Below, piece after piece: positions 56,114 to 64,000 of a DNA stretch of 64,000 nucleotides; within the stretch, counting starts at the first letter, position 1, and the number at the start of each line of letters is the position of its first letter. Position numbers and translations under genes: made by a program. Source of the DNA: Rhodocyclales bacterium GT-UBC (GTDB lineage: Bacteria; Pseudomonadota; Gammaproteobacteria; Burkholderiales; Rhodocyclaceae); contig QXPY01000006.1 of the NCBI GenBank assembly GCA_003583745.1, positions 1-64,000 of the forward strand, given 5' to 3'. A model generated the notes under the pieces. The model was not told the DNA's origin, made no database searches, and worked only from the letters and a program-made list of their open reading frames with translations.

Positions 56114-56620
56114 TCAGGGTTTGGCGGAAAAGTCGACCCGGCGGTTTTGGCTCCAGCATTTTTCTTCCGGGCAGTCCGCCTTGGGTTTCTCCTTGCCCAG
56201 ACTGACGGCTTCGATTCTGGCCTCAGGAACGCCGAGGATCACCAAGGCCTTGCGTACTGCTTCGGCACGCTTTTGGCCGAGTGCGAGATTATATTCGCTA
56301 CTGCCCCGTTCATCGGTGTTGCCTTCCAGGCTGACGTTCAGCTTGCTGTAGCGCTTGAGGAGTTCGGCTTGTTGTTGCAACAGGGTGTTGTATTCGGTTT
56401 TGACGCTGAAGTTGTCGTAATCGAAATAAATGCTGCTGCTCGATAGCTTTGCCGCGGCTTCCTTGAGCTGGCGGGTTTCCAGGTCGTCGCCGGGGTTGGC
56501 TGCAGGGGCGCTGAGTTGCGTGTTTGAGGTATTGGCCGGCGCTTCTTCCTTCGGGGTAGAGGCGCAGCCAACGAGGCAGAGGGCGAAGAGTCCGGCCGTG
56601 CCGAGCAAACGATTAGTCAC
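56114..56620 (-). CDS. Peptidoglycan-associated lipoprotein (Pal-like, OmpA family)
   Basis: From GTG 56620, preceded by AAGGAC, the 168-residue protein has a lipoprotein signal (LLGTAGLFALCLVGCAST) and a Pal domain (SIYFDYDNFSVKTEYN; VSLEGNTDERGSSEYNLALGQKRAEAV; NRRVDF). It would tether the outer membrane to peptidoglycan. It is not next to tolB or other tol genes, so it may be a second Pal copy. A possible disulfide is formed by CPEEKC near the C-terminus. Confidence 0.88.
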   Translation of the reverse strand: MTNRLLGTAGLFALCLVGCASTPKEEAPANTSNTQLSAPAANPGDDLETRQLKEAAAKLSSSSIYFDYDNFSVKTEYNTLLQQQAELLKRYSKLNVSLEGNTDERGSSEYNLALGQKRAEAVRKALVILGVPEARIEAVSLGKEKPKADCPEEKCWSQNRRVDFSAKP

Positions 56621-56746
56621 TTCGATGTCCTTTTTTAGCTTACATGGATCGATTGCGCGAACGGCGGTCGGGTATAGGCAGAACGCGCGCATGCGTACTC
56701 AATCCCGGTTTATGGAAAAGGCTGTCCGGGTAGGAAAATACATTGC

Positions 56747-56759
56747 TTATAAATATAAT
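56747..56759 (+). promoter_or_regulatory. Candidate -10 element overlapped by a dyad, marR promoter
   Basis: TATAAT at 56754-56759 is a consensus -10 box 30 bases before the MarR start codon. The dyad TTATA-AA-TATAA (56747-56758) overlaps it, as expected for an autorepressing MarR operator. The matching -35 is weak. Confidence 0.45.
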
Positions 56760-56789
56760 TTCCTGACTTTTATTTGGCAATGGTAGATC

Positions 56790-57275
56790 ATGAATGCTAG
56801 CCCCCAAGAACTGCAATTGGATGTTTTACAACAGTTTCGCGTGATCTACGGGAGTATGCGGCACTATTTTCGCGAGCTTGAGCAGCGTTGTGGTCTGCCT
56901 GGTTCGCAAACCTGGGTGCTGCAGGAAGTGACGCGTACGCCGGAGATCGGTGTAGGCGAATTGGCTCGCCGAATGGGGATTCATCAGTCCACATGCAGCA
57001 GCCTGGTGGAAAAATTGGTGGGCCGGGGATTGTTGTCCAAGCAAAAACACTCGGTCGATCAGCGGCGTGTTGGGTTGTGCGTGACCGCGGCCGGGCGAGA
57101 CGTCATGCAACGCTTGCCAGGGCCGGCCGATGGGGTTTTGCCCCAGGCTTTGGCCAGTATGCCGCTGGTTAGCTTAAAAACATTGAAAATCAATCTAGAT
57201 GAGCTGCTGCTGTTCATTCCTGGTGAGCAGGATGGATTCGCGACTACACCCTTGGCGGAGATGGTCGGTGAATAG
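56790..57275 (+). CDS. MarR-family transcriptional regulator
   Basis: The 161-residue winged-helix regulator has the DNA-binding region VGELARRMGIHQSTCSSLVEKLVGRGLLSKQ followed by the wing DQRRVGLCVTAAG. Helices at both ends would form the dimer interface. It is divergent from the Pal-like gene and overlaps the following OmpA-type lipoprotein gene by 8 bases. It probably regulates this envelope locus. Ligand unknown. Confidence 0.9.
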   Translation: MNASPQELQLDVLQQFRVIYGSMRHYFRELEQRCGLPGSQTWVLQEVTRTPEIGVGELARRMGIHQSTCSSLVEKLVGRGLLSKQKHSVDQRRVGLCVTAAGRDVMQRLPGPADGVLPQALASMPLVSLKTLKINLDELLLFIPGEQDGFATTPLAEMVGE

Positions 57276-57825
57276 GCGTTCGAATCGATGTGGCGTGGCT
57301 GTCGCCTGCCTGGGCCTGGCTGTCCTGCTGGGGTGTGCGGTACAGGACAAGCCTGAAGCGGTTCCGCCGGAAGAGGGCGGGAAGGTCTTGGGGAGTGTGG
57401 CGGCGGGCTCTGCTGTGGCATCGTCCGGTGCGGCGGCAGCACCTAAGCCTGCGCGGATCGGAGAGGAGGAATTCGTCCCTGTCGTCAGTGATGACAGGGC
57501 GGTGTTTTTCACGCTCGGTTCGGCATTTCTCACGCGCAAGGAGAAACACAAACTGAGCGTGGTGGCGCAAAGCCTGGCTGCCGATCGCAGCCTGCAGATA
57601 TTGCTGGTCGGGCATGCCAATGACAATGGCAGCCATGCTTATCATCAGACCCTTTCGCAAAATCGGGTCGCCGCGGTTGCAGCGTTTCTGCGTCGCCAGG
57701 GCATCTCGAAGGAGCGTATTCAGACTCGGGCGCTTGGGGGCGATGAGGTGCCGCTACCTTGTCGTTCGTCGCTTTGTCGTCAGAAGTCAAGGCGAGTCGA
57801 TCTGGTGATGTCTGTTGCCGAGTAG
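57268..57825 (+). CDS. OmpA-family lipoprotein linked to marR
   Basis: From GTG 57268 (GGAG 8 bases before), the 185-residue protein has a lipoprotein signal (VAVACLGLAVLLGCAVQ) and an Ala/Pro-rich linker. A divergent OmpA-like domain follows (LQILLVGHANDNGSHAYHQTLSQNRVAAV; RRVDLVM). In place of the typical GHTDxxG it has GHANDNG, so peptidoglycan binding may be altered. It is translationally coupled to marR. Confidence 0.83.
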   Translation: MNRRSNRCGVAVACLGLAVLLGCAVQDKPEAVPPEEGGKVLGSVAAGSAVASSGAAAAPKPARIGEEEFVPVVSDDRAVFFTLGSAFLTRKEKHKLSVVAQSLAADRSLQILLVGHANDNGSHAYHQTLSQNRVAAVAAFLRRQGISKERIQTRALGGDEVPLPCRSSLCRQKSRRVDLVMSVAE

Positions 57826-57861
57826 GGCGTACCGGCATTCTGCGCGAGTTTTCTGGCGACG

Positions 57862-57900
57862 AAAAAAAAGCCGTTCAGTGTAATCTGAACGGCTTTTTTT
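57862..57900. terminator. Bidirectional terminator between the OmpA-like gene and rne
   Basis: An A-run, a GCCGTTCAG/CTGAACGGC stem with a 6-base loop and a T-run make a symmetric terminator. It serves the plus-strand lipoprotein gene and the minus-strand rne gene. Confidence 0.93.
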
Positions 57901-57913
57901 GCGACTTATTGCC

Positions 57914-60709
57914 TTAGTTCTTCGTTTCAACCATCTGCAGCGGACCTTCATCGGAGGCGGCTACGGGCTTGGCCTTGCGTGGCCGTCCGAGCTTTGGCGG
58001 GGCTTCCGGCGGTACCGAAACGGCCGGTGCACTGGTGGTTTGCACCAGAATCAGGCCGCTCTCGCTGAGTACTTGTTGCAAGTCGACCGGCGCGGCTTCG
58101 ATGCTTGCCGTCGGTGCCTCTTCCACTGCTTCGACAACTGCCGGAGGAGCTACTTCTTCCGTGGCAGTTTGCATCGCCGGTTCGGGAATCGCTAGCGCCG
58201 GAGCAGCCTCGACAGCTTCGTCTGGGCTTGCTGCCACAGGCGCGATCTCGGTGTTTGCGGGACTTGCCGGATTCACCGTCGTTTCCGCGATGACTTGTTC
58301 GTTGGCCGAGGTCGATTCCGTTTCTGCTGCGACCGGGAGGACGTTGCTGGATGCGATCGGCGCCTCGGACGGCACTTCCGCTTGCAGGGTTTTGGGCTCG
58401 CTCGGGGTTGCTTGAGGTTCGATTGCCGGAATTACCACGACAACAGGTTCCTGGCTGATTTCCTGAGTAGCGGTCGATGCAAAGGCCGGCGTTTCTCCCT
58501 CAAGAGCAGCCGGTGCGCCGGTTTCGCTTTCATTGCGCCGCTCACCGCGGCCGCGGCCGCCACGCCGGCCGCGGCGACGGGCAGTCTGCTCATCATTCCC
58601 GGCCGGTGTTTCCGGTGCGTCGTTGGTGGCCTGCGAGGTGACTGGCAGGATTGCCGCGTCTTGCAGCAATTTGTTCTCGGTTGCTTCGCCGGGCTGCTGC
58701 GCTTGACGTTCGCGGCGTTCCTTGCGTTCGCCACGTTGGCGTCGCTCCTGGCGTTCCTTTTCCGGGCGTTGTTCGTTGGCGTTGCTGGCGGCTTCTTCGC
58801 GCGGTGCTTTGTCGTTGTTGCGCTCGTTACGATTGCCTCGTTCCTGGCGTTCGCCGTTCTCGTCGCGACGGTTGCCGTTACGGCCATTGTTACGGCCGTT
58901 TCTACCTTCGCCGCGCTCGCGACGGCCATCGCGGCCTTCTCTGCCTTTCTTCGGAGCCGGTGCCGGAGCGGGGGCCGGTTCTTCAACCTTGGGCTCGCTG
59001 CGGAACCAGGAGAACAGTCTGGAGAACAGACCCGGGCTGCTGGTCTGGGGGGCGGCCATCGGCGCGGCTTCAGTCTTTTCCGGCACGATCGGTGCTGGTT
59101 GTTCCGGCGAGATGCCCTTGATGACAGCTTCCTGGCGCGGTTTTGCTGCCTCGTCCTTGCCGTTGCCGATCTTCGAGGTTTCCTCTATCGGCGTATCAAC
59201 CATCTTGTAGGAAGGTTCGCGCAGGTCATCGTTGTTGAGATCGTCGTGGCGCAGACGGGTGATCGTGTGGGCCGGCGTTTCGAGATGGATGTTCGGAATC
59301 AGAAGGATGGTGACCTTGTGGCGCAACTCGATGGCCTGGATGTCGGGGCGCTTTTCGTTGAGCAGGAAGGTGGCTACGTCTACCGGAACCTGAACGTGCA
59401 CGGCGCCCGTATTTTCCTTCATCGCTTCTTCTTCGAGGATGCGCAGAATATGCAGCGCCGCCGATTCGGTAGAGCGGATGTGTCCGGTGCCGGTGCAGCG
59501 CGGACAGGAAATGTAGCTGGTTTCGGCCAGGGCCGGGCGCAGGCGCTGACGGGACAGTTCCATCAGTCCAAAGCGGCTGATCTTGCCCATCTGGACGCGG
59601 GCACGGTCGAAGCGCAATGCATCGCGCAGGCGATTTTCGACTTCGCGCTGGTTGCGCGGCGCTTCCATGTCGATGAAGTCGATGACGATCAGACCTCCCA
59701 AGTCGCGCAAACGCAGTTGGCGGGCCAGTTCGTCGGCGGCTTCGAGATTGGTCTTGAGTGCGGTTTCTTCGATGTCGGAACCCTTGGTCGAGCGGCCGGA
59801 GTTGACGTCTACGGCAACCAGCGCCTCGGTGTGGTCGATCACGATGGCGCCGCCCGACGGCAGGTTCACCTGGCGGACAAAGGCTGTTTCGATCTGGTGT
59901 TCGATCTGGAAACGCGAGAACAGCGGCACATCGTCGCGGTAGCGTTTGACGCGATTGACGTTGCCTGGCATGACCGTGCCCATGAAGGCGCGGGCTTGCT
60001 CATACACTTCGTCGGTGTCGATGAGGATTTCACCGATTTCGGAATGGAAGTAGTCGCGGATGGCGCGGATGACCAGGCTGCCCTCAAGATAAATGAGGAA
60101 GGCACCGCTTTGCTGTTGTGCAGCACCTTCGATGGCGCTCCACAGTTGCAGCAGGTAGTTCAAGTCCCACTGCAGTTCCTCGGCCTGGCGACCGATAGCC
60201 GCTGTGCGGGCGATCAGGCTCATGCCGTTGGGGACGCTGAGTTGGTCCATGGTCTCGCGCAGTTCGGCGCGCTCGTCGCCGTCAACGCGACGCGAAACAC
60301 CACCACCTCGCGGATTATTCGGCATCAGAACCAGGTAACGACCGGCTAGCGAAACATAAGTGGTGAGGGCTGCGCCCTTGTTACCGCGCTCGTCCTTGTC
60401 GACCTGAACGATCAACTCCTGGCCTTCTTTCAGGGCCTCGTTGATCTTGGCGCGACCAACCTCGACTCCTGGCTGGAAATAAGAACGGGAGATTTCCTTG
60501 AAAGGCAGGAAACCATGGCGATCAGCACCGTAGTCGACGAAGCAGGCTTCGAGGCTGGGTTCGATCCGGGTGATGACGCCCTTGTAAATATTGCTCTTGC
60601 GTTGTTCTTTTGCGGCGGACTCAATGTCGAGATCAATCAGCTTCTGACCATCGACAATGGCGACACGGAGTTCTTCCGCCTGTGTCGCATTGAAAAGCAT
60701 GCGTTTCAT
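57914..60709 (-). CDS. rne: Ribonuclease E
   Basis: This essential endoribonuclease handles mRNA decay and rRNA/tRNA processing. Of 931 residues, the N-terminal half is catalytic: S1 domain (about 35-120), metal-binding Asp in VAVDVNSGRSTKG and in LIVIDFIDME, and a Zn-link CPRC. The C-terminal half is disordered, Arg-rich (RREDENGERQERGNRNERN-like) and then Ala/Pro/Glu-rich, as scaffolds for degradosome and RNA binding are. ATG 60709 (MKRMLFNATQAEELRVAIVDGQ) is the family start; an upstream in-frame start would add 12 residues. Confidence 0.95.
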   Translation of the reverse strand: MKRMLFNATQAEELRVAIVDGQKLIDLDIESAAKEQRKSNIYKGVITRIEPSLEACFVDYGADRHGFLPFKEISRSYFQPGVEVGRAKINEALKEGQELIVQVDKDERGNKGAALTTYVSLAGRYLVLMPNNPRGGGVSRRVDGDERAELRETMDQLSVPNGMSLIARTAAIGRQAEELQWDLNYLLQLWSAIEGAAQQQSGAFLIYLEGSLVIRAIRDYFHSEIGEILIDTDEVYEQARAFMGTVMPGNVNRVKRYRDDVPLFSRFQIEHQIETAFVRQVNLPSGGAIVIDHTEALVAVDVNSGRSTKGSDIEETALKTNLEAADELARQLRLRDLGGLIVIDFIDMEAPRNQREVENRLRDALRFDRARVQMGKISRFGLMELSRQRLRPALAETSYISCPRCTGTGHIRSTESAALHILRILEEEAMKENTGAVHVQVPVDVATFLLNEKRPDIQAIELRHKVTILLIPNIHLETPAHTITRLRHDDLNNDDLREPSYKMVDTPIEETSKIGNGKDEAAKPRQEAVIKGISPEQPAPIVPEKTEAAPMAAPQTSSPGLFSRLFSWFRSEPKVEEPAPAPAPAPKKGREGRDGRRERGEGRNGRNNGRNGNRRDENGERQERGNRNERNNDKAPREEAASNANEQRPEKERQERRQRGERKERRERQAQQPGEATENKLLQDAAILPVTSQATNDAPETPAGNDEQTARRRGRRGGRGRGERRNESETGAPAALEGETPAFASTATQEISQEPVVVVIPAIEPQATPSEPKTLQAEVPSEAPIASSNVLPVAAETESTSANEQVIAETTVNPASPANTEIAPVAASPDEAVEAAPALAIPEPAMQTATEEVAPPAVVEAVEEAPTASIEAAPVDLQQVLSESGLILVQTTSAPAVSVPPEAPPKLGRPRKAKPVAASDEGPLQMVETKN

Positions 60710-61105
60710 TGTTTTGGGGCTCCTGCGCGCTTTCGCTCGCGACAAGGGAGGCCCGTACAGGCAGCGACAGTTTCAGTTATCGGGTTGCGTCATGAATGGT
60801 TTGCAATAGCGATGATGAAAGTGCTGATCATTATGTGGTCGCGTGTTTTTTATTGAAATGCGTGACCTGAAAATTCCTGCAACGGGCAATCCGTGCGTGC
60901 TTACAGCGGGCTAATCCATTACCATCACTACTTTTGGTGAGTGAACTTAACCAGTCGTTTTACGTTGGTCTGGCCTGGGCAAGTGGCACAGGAAAGACTT
61001 CGGAGCCTGCCGCGTGGCGGTCGCGCTTGTAGCGCGAGGCAAACGGTCTGACGGTTCGGAATCTCTTGCAAACCGAGACGTAAAACGTGGGCAGTATATT
61101 AGAAA
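60710..61105 (-). ncRNA. rne 5' leader / rne-rluC intergenic region, candidate structured RNA
   Basis: No protein gene is seen in this 396-bp stretch. On the minus strand CGTTTTACGT (61087-61078) is perfectly complementary to ACGTAAAACG (60965-60956). It encloses about 112 bases that contain further stems: CGGTT/AACCG, TCGCGCT-ACA-AGCGCGA and CCGC-CAC-GCGG. This forms a plausible multibranch RNA about 250-380 bases upstream of rne. RNase E genes are known to be autoregulated through structured leaders in other proteobacteria. The promoter of rluC on the plus strand must also lie here. Confidence 0.5.
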
Positions 61106-62113
61106 ATGAATGTTGCTGGTAACAATTCGGTCACTCATGTCGTGATCGCCGAAGAAGAGCAGGGTCAGCGACTCGACAACTTTTTGATCCGTCGTTGCAA
61201 AGGGGTGCCGAAAAGCCATCTTTACCGGATTCTGCGCAGCGGCGAGGTGCGGGTAAACAGCAAGCGGGTCGATGCAACCTACCGGCTGGTCGAGGGCGAC
61301 AATCTGAGGATTCCGCCGATCCGTATCGCCGAGCGGCCCCAGAACGAGGTGGATGAAGCGGCCAAGCAGCGGGTCGATTTGCCAATTATTTTTGAAGATG
61401 ATGCCATGCTGGTGATCGACAAGCCCGAGGGGATTGCCGTTCATGGAGGCAGCGGGGTCAGCTTCGGGGTGATCGAGGCTTTGCGGCGGCAGCGGCCACA
61501 GGCAAAATTTCTTGAATTGGCGCATCGCCTGGATCGCGAGACTTCCGGTGTGTTGCTGGTTGGCAAGAAGCGTCTGGCCCTGACGGCGCTGCATGACATG
61601 TTCCGTGAACACGGCGCTGGCGCCGACAAACGCTATCTGGTGTTGGTCAAGGGGCGTTGGATGAATACGACGCAGCATGTGAAGCTGCCCTTGTTCAAAT
61701 ACCTGACTGATAGCGGCGAACGTCGGGTTTCGGTCAATCCGGAAGGCAAGGCTTCTCATACCGTTTTTCGTCTGCTGGCTCGCTGGCCGGAGATGAGTCT
61801 GCTGGAGGCGCAGTTGAAGACCGGGCGTACGCACCAGATTCGGGTTCATCTCGCTCATCTTGGCTTCCCGATTCTGGGTGATGAGAAGTACGGGGATTTC
61901 GCCTTGAACAAAAACCTCAAGCGGGATGGTCTGAAGCGGATGGCGCTGCATGCCTGGCGGATGGTTTTCCGGCATCCACTGACAGCTGTGCCTATTGAAT
62001 GTATTGCACCTTTGCCGGACGGTATCGGTTCTTATGTATCTGCCGTCAATGCAAAAGCCGGGCGTGAGTTTGCAGCGGAGAATCTGGAACAAATTTTCGG
62101 GAAGGCACTCTGA
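61106..62113 (+). CDS. rluC: 23S rRNA pseudouridine synthase RluC
   Basis: RluC makes pseudouridines at positions 955, 2504 and 2580 (E. coli numbering) of 23S rRNA. The 335-residue protein has an N-terminal S4 domain (QRLDNFLIRRCKGVPKSHLYRILRSGEVRVNSKRV). The RluA-family catalytic motif HRLDRETSG contains the active Asp, and TGRTHQIRVH follows. The rne-rluC divergent pair is common in proteobacteria. Confidence 0.94.
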   Translation: MNVAGNNSVTHVVIAEEEQGQRLDNFLIRRCKGVPKSHLYRILRSGEVRVNSKRVDATYRLVEGDNLRIPPIRIAERPQNEVDEAAKQRVDLPIIFEDDAMLVIDKPEGIAVHGGSGVSFGVIEALRRQRPQAKFLELAHRLDRETSGVLLVGKKRLALTALHDMFREHGAGADKRYLVLVKGRWMNTTQHVKLPLFKYLTDSGERRVSVNPEGKASHTVFRLLARWPEMSLLEAQLKTGRTHQIRVHLAHLGFPILGDEKYGDFALNKNLKRDGLKRMALHAWRMVFRHPLTAVPIECIAPLPDGIGSYVSAVNAKAGREFAAENLEQIFGKAL

Positions 62114-62118
62114 AAGGC

Positions 62119-62769
62119 ATGAAATACGAACTGGTTGTTTTCGATTGGGATGGCACCTTGCTCGATTCGGCGGGGGCGATCGTCAATGCGATCAAGGCTT
62201 CGTGCCGGGATCTTGATTTGCCCGAGCCGAGCGATGCCCGGGCTCGGCACGTGATCGGCCTGGGCCTTGTCGATGCCATGCGCCTGGCAGTGCCGGAGTT
62301 GCCGGCGGAGCGCTATCAGGAAATGGTTGAGCGTTATCGCTTTCATTACCTCTCCGGAGATCACCAGTTGACCTTGTTTGACGGGGTGCCGGACATGTTG
62401 GCACGCCTGTGTTCGGCTGGGCATGTGCTCGCCATTGCAACCGGCAAGAGCCGCCAGGGCTTGGAGCGAGCGCTTGATCATTCTGGTTTGCGCCAGTACT
62501 TCAAGGCTTCGCGTTGTGCTGATGAGTGTCATTCCAAGCCACATCCGCAAATGCTTGACGAACTCATGGCGGAATTTGGTTTTGTGCCAGAGAAATTGGT
62601 GATGATTGGCGATACCTCGCATGATTTGCTGATGGCCAGTAACGCCCGGGTTGATTCGCTGGCAGTGACTTACGGGGCGCATCCGCACGAGCACTTGCTT
62701 GACCACAAACCGCTGGCTTGCTTGCATTCGGTTGGCGAGCTTGATTCGTGGCTGAAGACCTACGCTTGA
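62119..62769 (+). CDS. HAD-family phosphatase (phosphoglycolate phosphatase-like)
   Basis: The 216-residue hydrolase has the HAD motifs FDWDGTLLDS with the nucleophile Asp, ATGKS, the Lys in HSKPHP, and GDTSHDLLMA. The cap domain is helical (C1 type). AAAGG precedes the ATG, 5 bases after rluC. The substrate is not determined; Gph-type or nucleotide phosphatase activity is typical. Confidence 0.9.
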   Translation: MKYELVVFDWDGTLLDSAGAIVNAIKASCRDLDLPEPSDARARHVIGLGLVDAMRLAVPELPAERYQEMVERYRFHYLSGDHQLTLFDGVPDMLARLCSAGHVLAIATGKSRQGLERALDHSGLRQYFKASRCADECHSKPHPQMLDELMAEFGFVPEKLVMIGDTSHDLLMASNARVDSLAVTYGAHPHEHLLDHKPLACLHSVGELDSWLKTYA

Positions 62770-63107
62770 TCTGTGCCGGTGCCGATTTGCTTGATGCCGG
62801 CAAAGGGGTTCGCTTTGTCGTTCAGCGCCACGGGCGTTCGATTCCGGCATTCGTGATTCGTTTTCGAGGGGTTGTTTATGGCTATTTCAACGAATGTGGC
62901 CATATTCCAGTTGAATTGGACTGGGTGGGCGGCGAGTTCTTCGATGATTCCAAGCTATACTTGATTTGCTCAGTTCATGGCGCGCTTTATGCCCCGGAAT
63001 CGGGGCGGTGCCTGGGTGGGCGTTGTCATGGTAAGGGGCTGAAGCCCTTGCCTGTTTGCGAAATTGATCAACAGATTTATTTGAAACTAGATAAAAACGA
63101 TGGATAA
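62748..63107 (+). CDS. Rieske [2Fe-2S] domain protein
   Basis: This 119-residue single-domain protein has the Rieske ligands CGH (NECGHIPVEL) and CSVH (YLICSVHGALYAP). It may act as a small ferredoxin-like carrier. The start at GTG 62748 overlaps the HAD gene by 22 bases, and the end overlaps the peptidase gene by 8 bases. It therefore belongs to the rluC operon. The partner enzyme is unknown. Confidence 0.87.
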   Translation: MAEDLRLICAGADLLDAGKGVRFVVQRHGRSIPAFVIRFRGVVYGYFNECGHIPVELDWVGGEFFDDSKLYLICSVHGALYAPESGRCLGGRCHGKGLKPLPVCEIDQQIYLKLDKNDG

Positions 63108-64000
63108 CCCCCAATCTCCTGATAATGCTCCTGGGTGGGAGCGTAAGACGCTGGAAAAGCTGGCTTTTGCCGCGCTGGATGAGCAGCGGGCCAAGCGGCG
63201 CTGGGGGATTGTTTTTAAATCCTTGGGCCTGGTTTATCTGGTTATCGTGCTTTTTGCGGTTGTGGATTGGGGGGGGGGCTCCGAGCATGAGGGGCGCCAT
63301 ACTGCGATGGTTAATCTCTCTGGTGTGATCGAGGCCAAGGGGGAGGCCAATGCGGAAAACCTTATCGCGGCATTGCGGTCCGCCTTTGAGGAAAAAAACA
63401 CAGTCGGGGTTGTGCTGCGAATCAATAGTCCAGGAGGTAGTCCTGTTCAGGCGGGCATGATCAACGACGAAATTCGTCGTTTGCGGAGCAAATATCCGGA
63501 GAAGCCGCTTTATGCCGTGGTTGAAGATGTTTGTGCTTCGGGCGGATATTACGTCGCGGCGGCGGCAGACCGGATTTACGTCAATAAGGCGAGTATCGTC
63601 GGGTCAATTGGTGTGTTGATGGATGGGTTTGGTTTTACCGGTGTCATGGACAAGGTTGGTGTTGAGCGCCGCTTGCTGACGGCGGGGGAGAACAAGGGGT
63701 TTCTGGATCCATTCTCTCCGCAGGCTGACGGACATAAGGCGCATGCTCAGTCCTTGCTTAACGAAATTCACAAGCAATTCATTGATGTCGTGAAGGTAGG
63801 CCGTGGCAAGCGCTTGAAGGAAACGCCCGAGATGTTCTCAGGTTATATGTGGACCGGGGTGCAGAGTATCGAACTTGGTCTGGCTGACGATTTCGGTACG
63901 GTTGATTCTGTCGCGCGTGATGTCATTCAGGCGGAAAAAGTACTGGATTACTCGGTGAAGGATAATATTGCCGAACGCTTCGCCAAGCGCCTTGGGGCCG
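63100..64000 (+). CDS. sppA: S49-family signal peptide peptidase SppA (3' end outside window)
   Basis: The frame from ATG 63100 stays open to the window edge, giving 300 residues. One membrane segment lies at about residues 37-58 (GIVFKSLGLVYLVIVLFAVVDW). The protease domain has the nucleophile Ser147 (VCASGGYYVAAAADRIY) and the general base Lys199 (TAGENKGFLDPFSP), the dyad positions known for SppA. The enzyme degrades cleaved signal peptides in the membrane. The C-terminus is missing only because the window ends. Confidence 0.92.
   Translation, partial: MDNPQSPDNAPGWERKTLEKLAFAALDEQRAKRRWGIVFKSLGLVYLVIVLFAVVDWGGGSEHEGRHTAMVNLSGVIEAKGEANAENLIAALRSAFEEKNTVGVVLRINSPGGSPVQAGMINDEIRRLRSKYPEKPLYAVVEDVCASGGYYVAAAADRIYVNKASIVGSIGVLMDGFGFTGVMDKVGVERRLLTAGENKGFLDPFSPQADGHKAHAQSLLNEIHKQFIDVVKVGRGKRLKETPEMFSGYMWTGVQSIELGLADDFGTVDSVARDVIQAEKVLDYSVKDNIAERFAKRLGA

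Noticed and set aside
58295-60349. Plus-strand open frame of about 684 codons opposite rne
   Set aside because: It is antisense to RNase E, has no ribosome-binding site and no recognisable domain; a by-product of GC-rich coding.

Overview
The window is GC-rich chromosomal DNA from a Gram-negative bacterium. The gene content (ETF-ubiquinone oxidoreductase, a lexA-imuA-imuB-dnaE2 cassette, urease, xdhABC, an RNase E/RluC junction, many outer-membrane lipoproteins) fits a betaproteobacterium of the Rhodocyclaceae, such as Dechloromonas or a relative. That placement is inferred from gene content only. About 64 genes can be supported. No rRNA, tRNA or CRISPR array was seen.

Layout. 0-1.3 kb: a terminator, then an apparently intact IS3-family element with a -1 frameshift fusion. 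1.4-7.3 kb: housekeeping metabolism (fabI, ETF-QO, a hot-dog thioesterase, dGTPase-like protein, YqhD-type alcohol dehydrogenase). 7.4-13.3 kb: an SOS-controlled mutagenesis operon (second-type LexA, ImuA, ImuB, DnaE2) behind a near-consensus LexA box. 13.4-15.8 kb: phosphoketolase. 15.9-17.7 kb: a more AT-rich block of three co-oriented orphan genes separated by attC-like recombination sites, which looks like an integron cassette cluster without a nearby integrase. 18-19.1 kb: small hypothetical genes. 19.1-24.8 kb: a urease operon (ureDABC-x-EFG-y, minus strand) with two uncharacterised exported proteins embedded in it. 24.9-27.3 kb: SGNH lipoprotein hydrolase, queF and a Tsx-like outer-membrane channel.

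27.7-34.8 kb: a NitT/TauT-type ABC importer behind a strong sigma-54 (-24/-12) promoter, a hybrid sensor kinase, a yeast-type cytosine deaminase homologue and an ScpB-type methylmalonyl-CoA decarboxylase. 34.9-39.8 kb: an OmpR/EnvZ-type two-component system divergent from a Gly/Ser-rich secreted protein and an esterase, with tandem 10-bp-phased repeats between them, then a DUF900-like hydrolase. 39.8-42.1 kb: a complete yfiR-yfiN-yfiB c-di-GMP control operon. 42.2-55.2 kb: a purine-scavenging cluster (xdhABC, BMP/YufOPQ-type ABC importer, 8-oxoguanine deaminase, guanine deaminase, a CDA-fold deaminase, and a divergent BMP binding protein). 55.4-57.9 kb: lipoproteins, a Pal-like protein and a MarR/OmpA-like pair. 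57.9-64 kb: rne with a long, possibly structured leader, then rluC, a HAD phosphatase, a Rieske protein and an S49 peptidase that runs off the window.

How it fits together. A large part of the window serves nitrogen scavenging: outer-membrane nucleoside channel, two ABC importers, guanine/8-oxoguanine/cytosine-type deaminases, xanthine dehydrogenase and urease. The sigma-54 promoter fits nitrogen control. No uricase or allantoin genes are visible, so the route from urate to urea would have to be completed elsewhere in the genome. The least explained parts are the cassette cluster at 15.9-17.7 kb, the two phased-repeat sites at 30.47 and 37.1 kb, and the rne leader at 60.7-61.1 kb.
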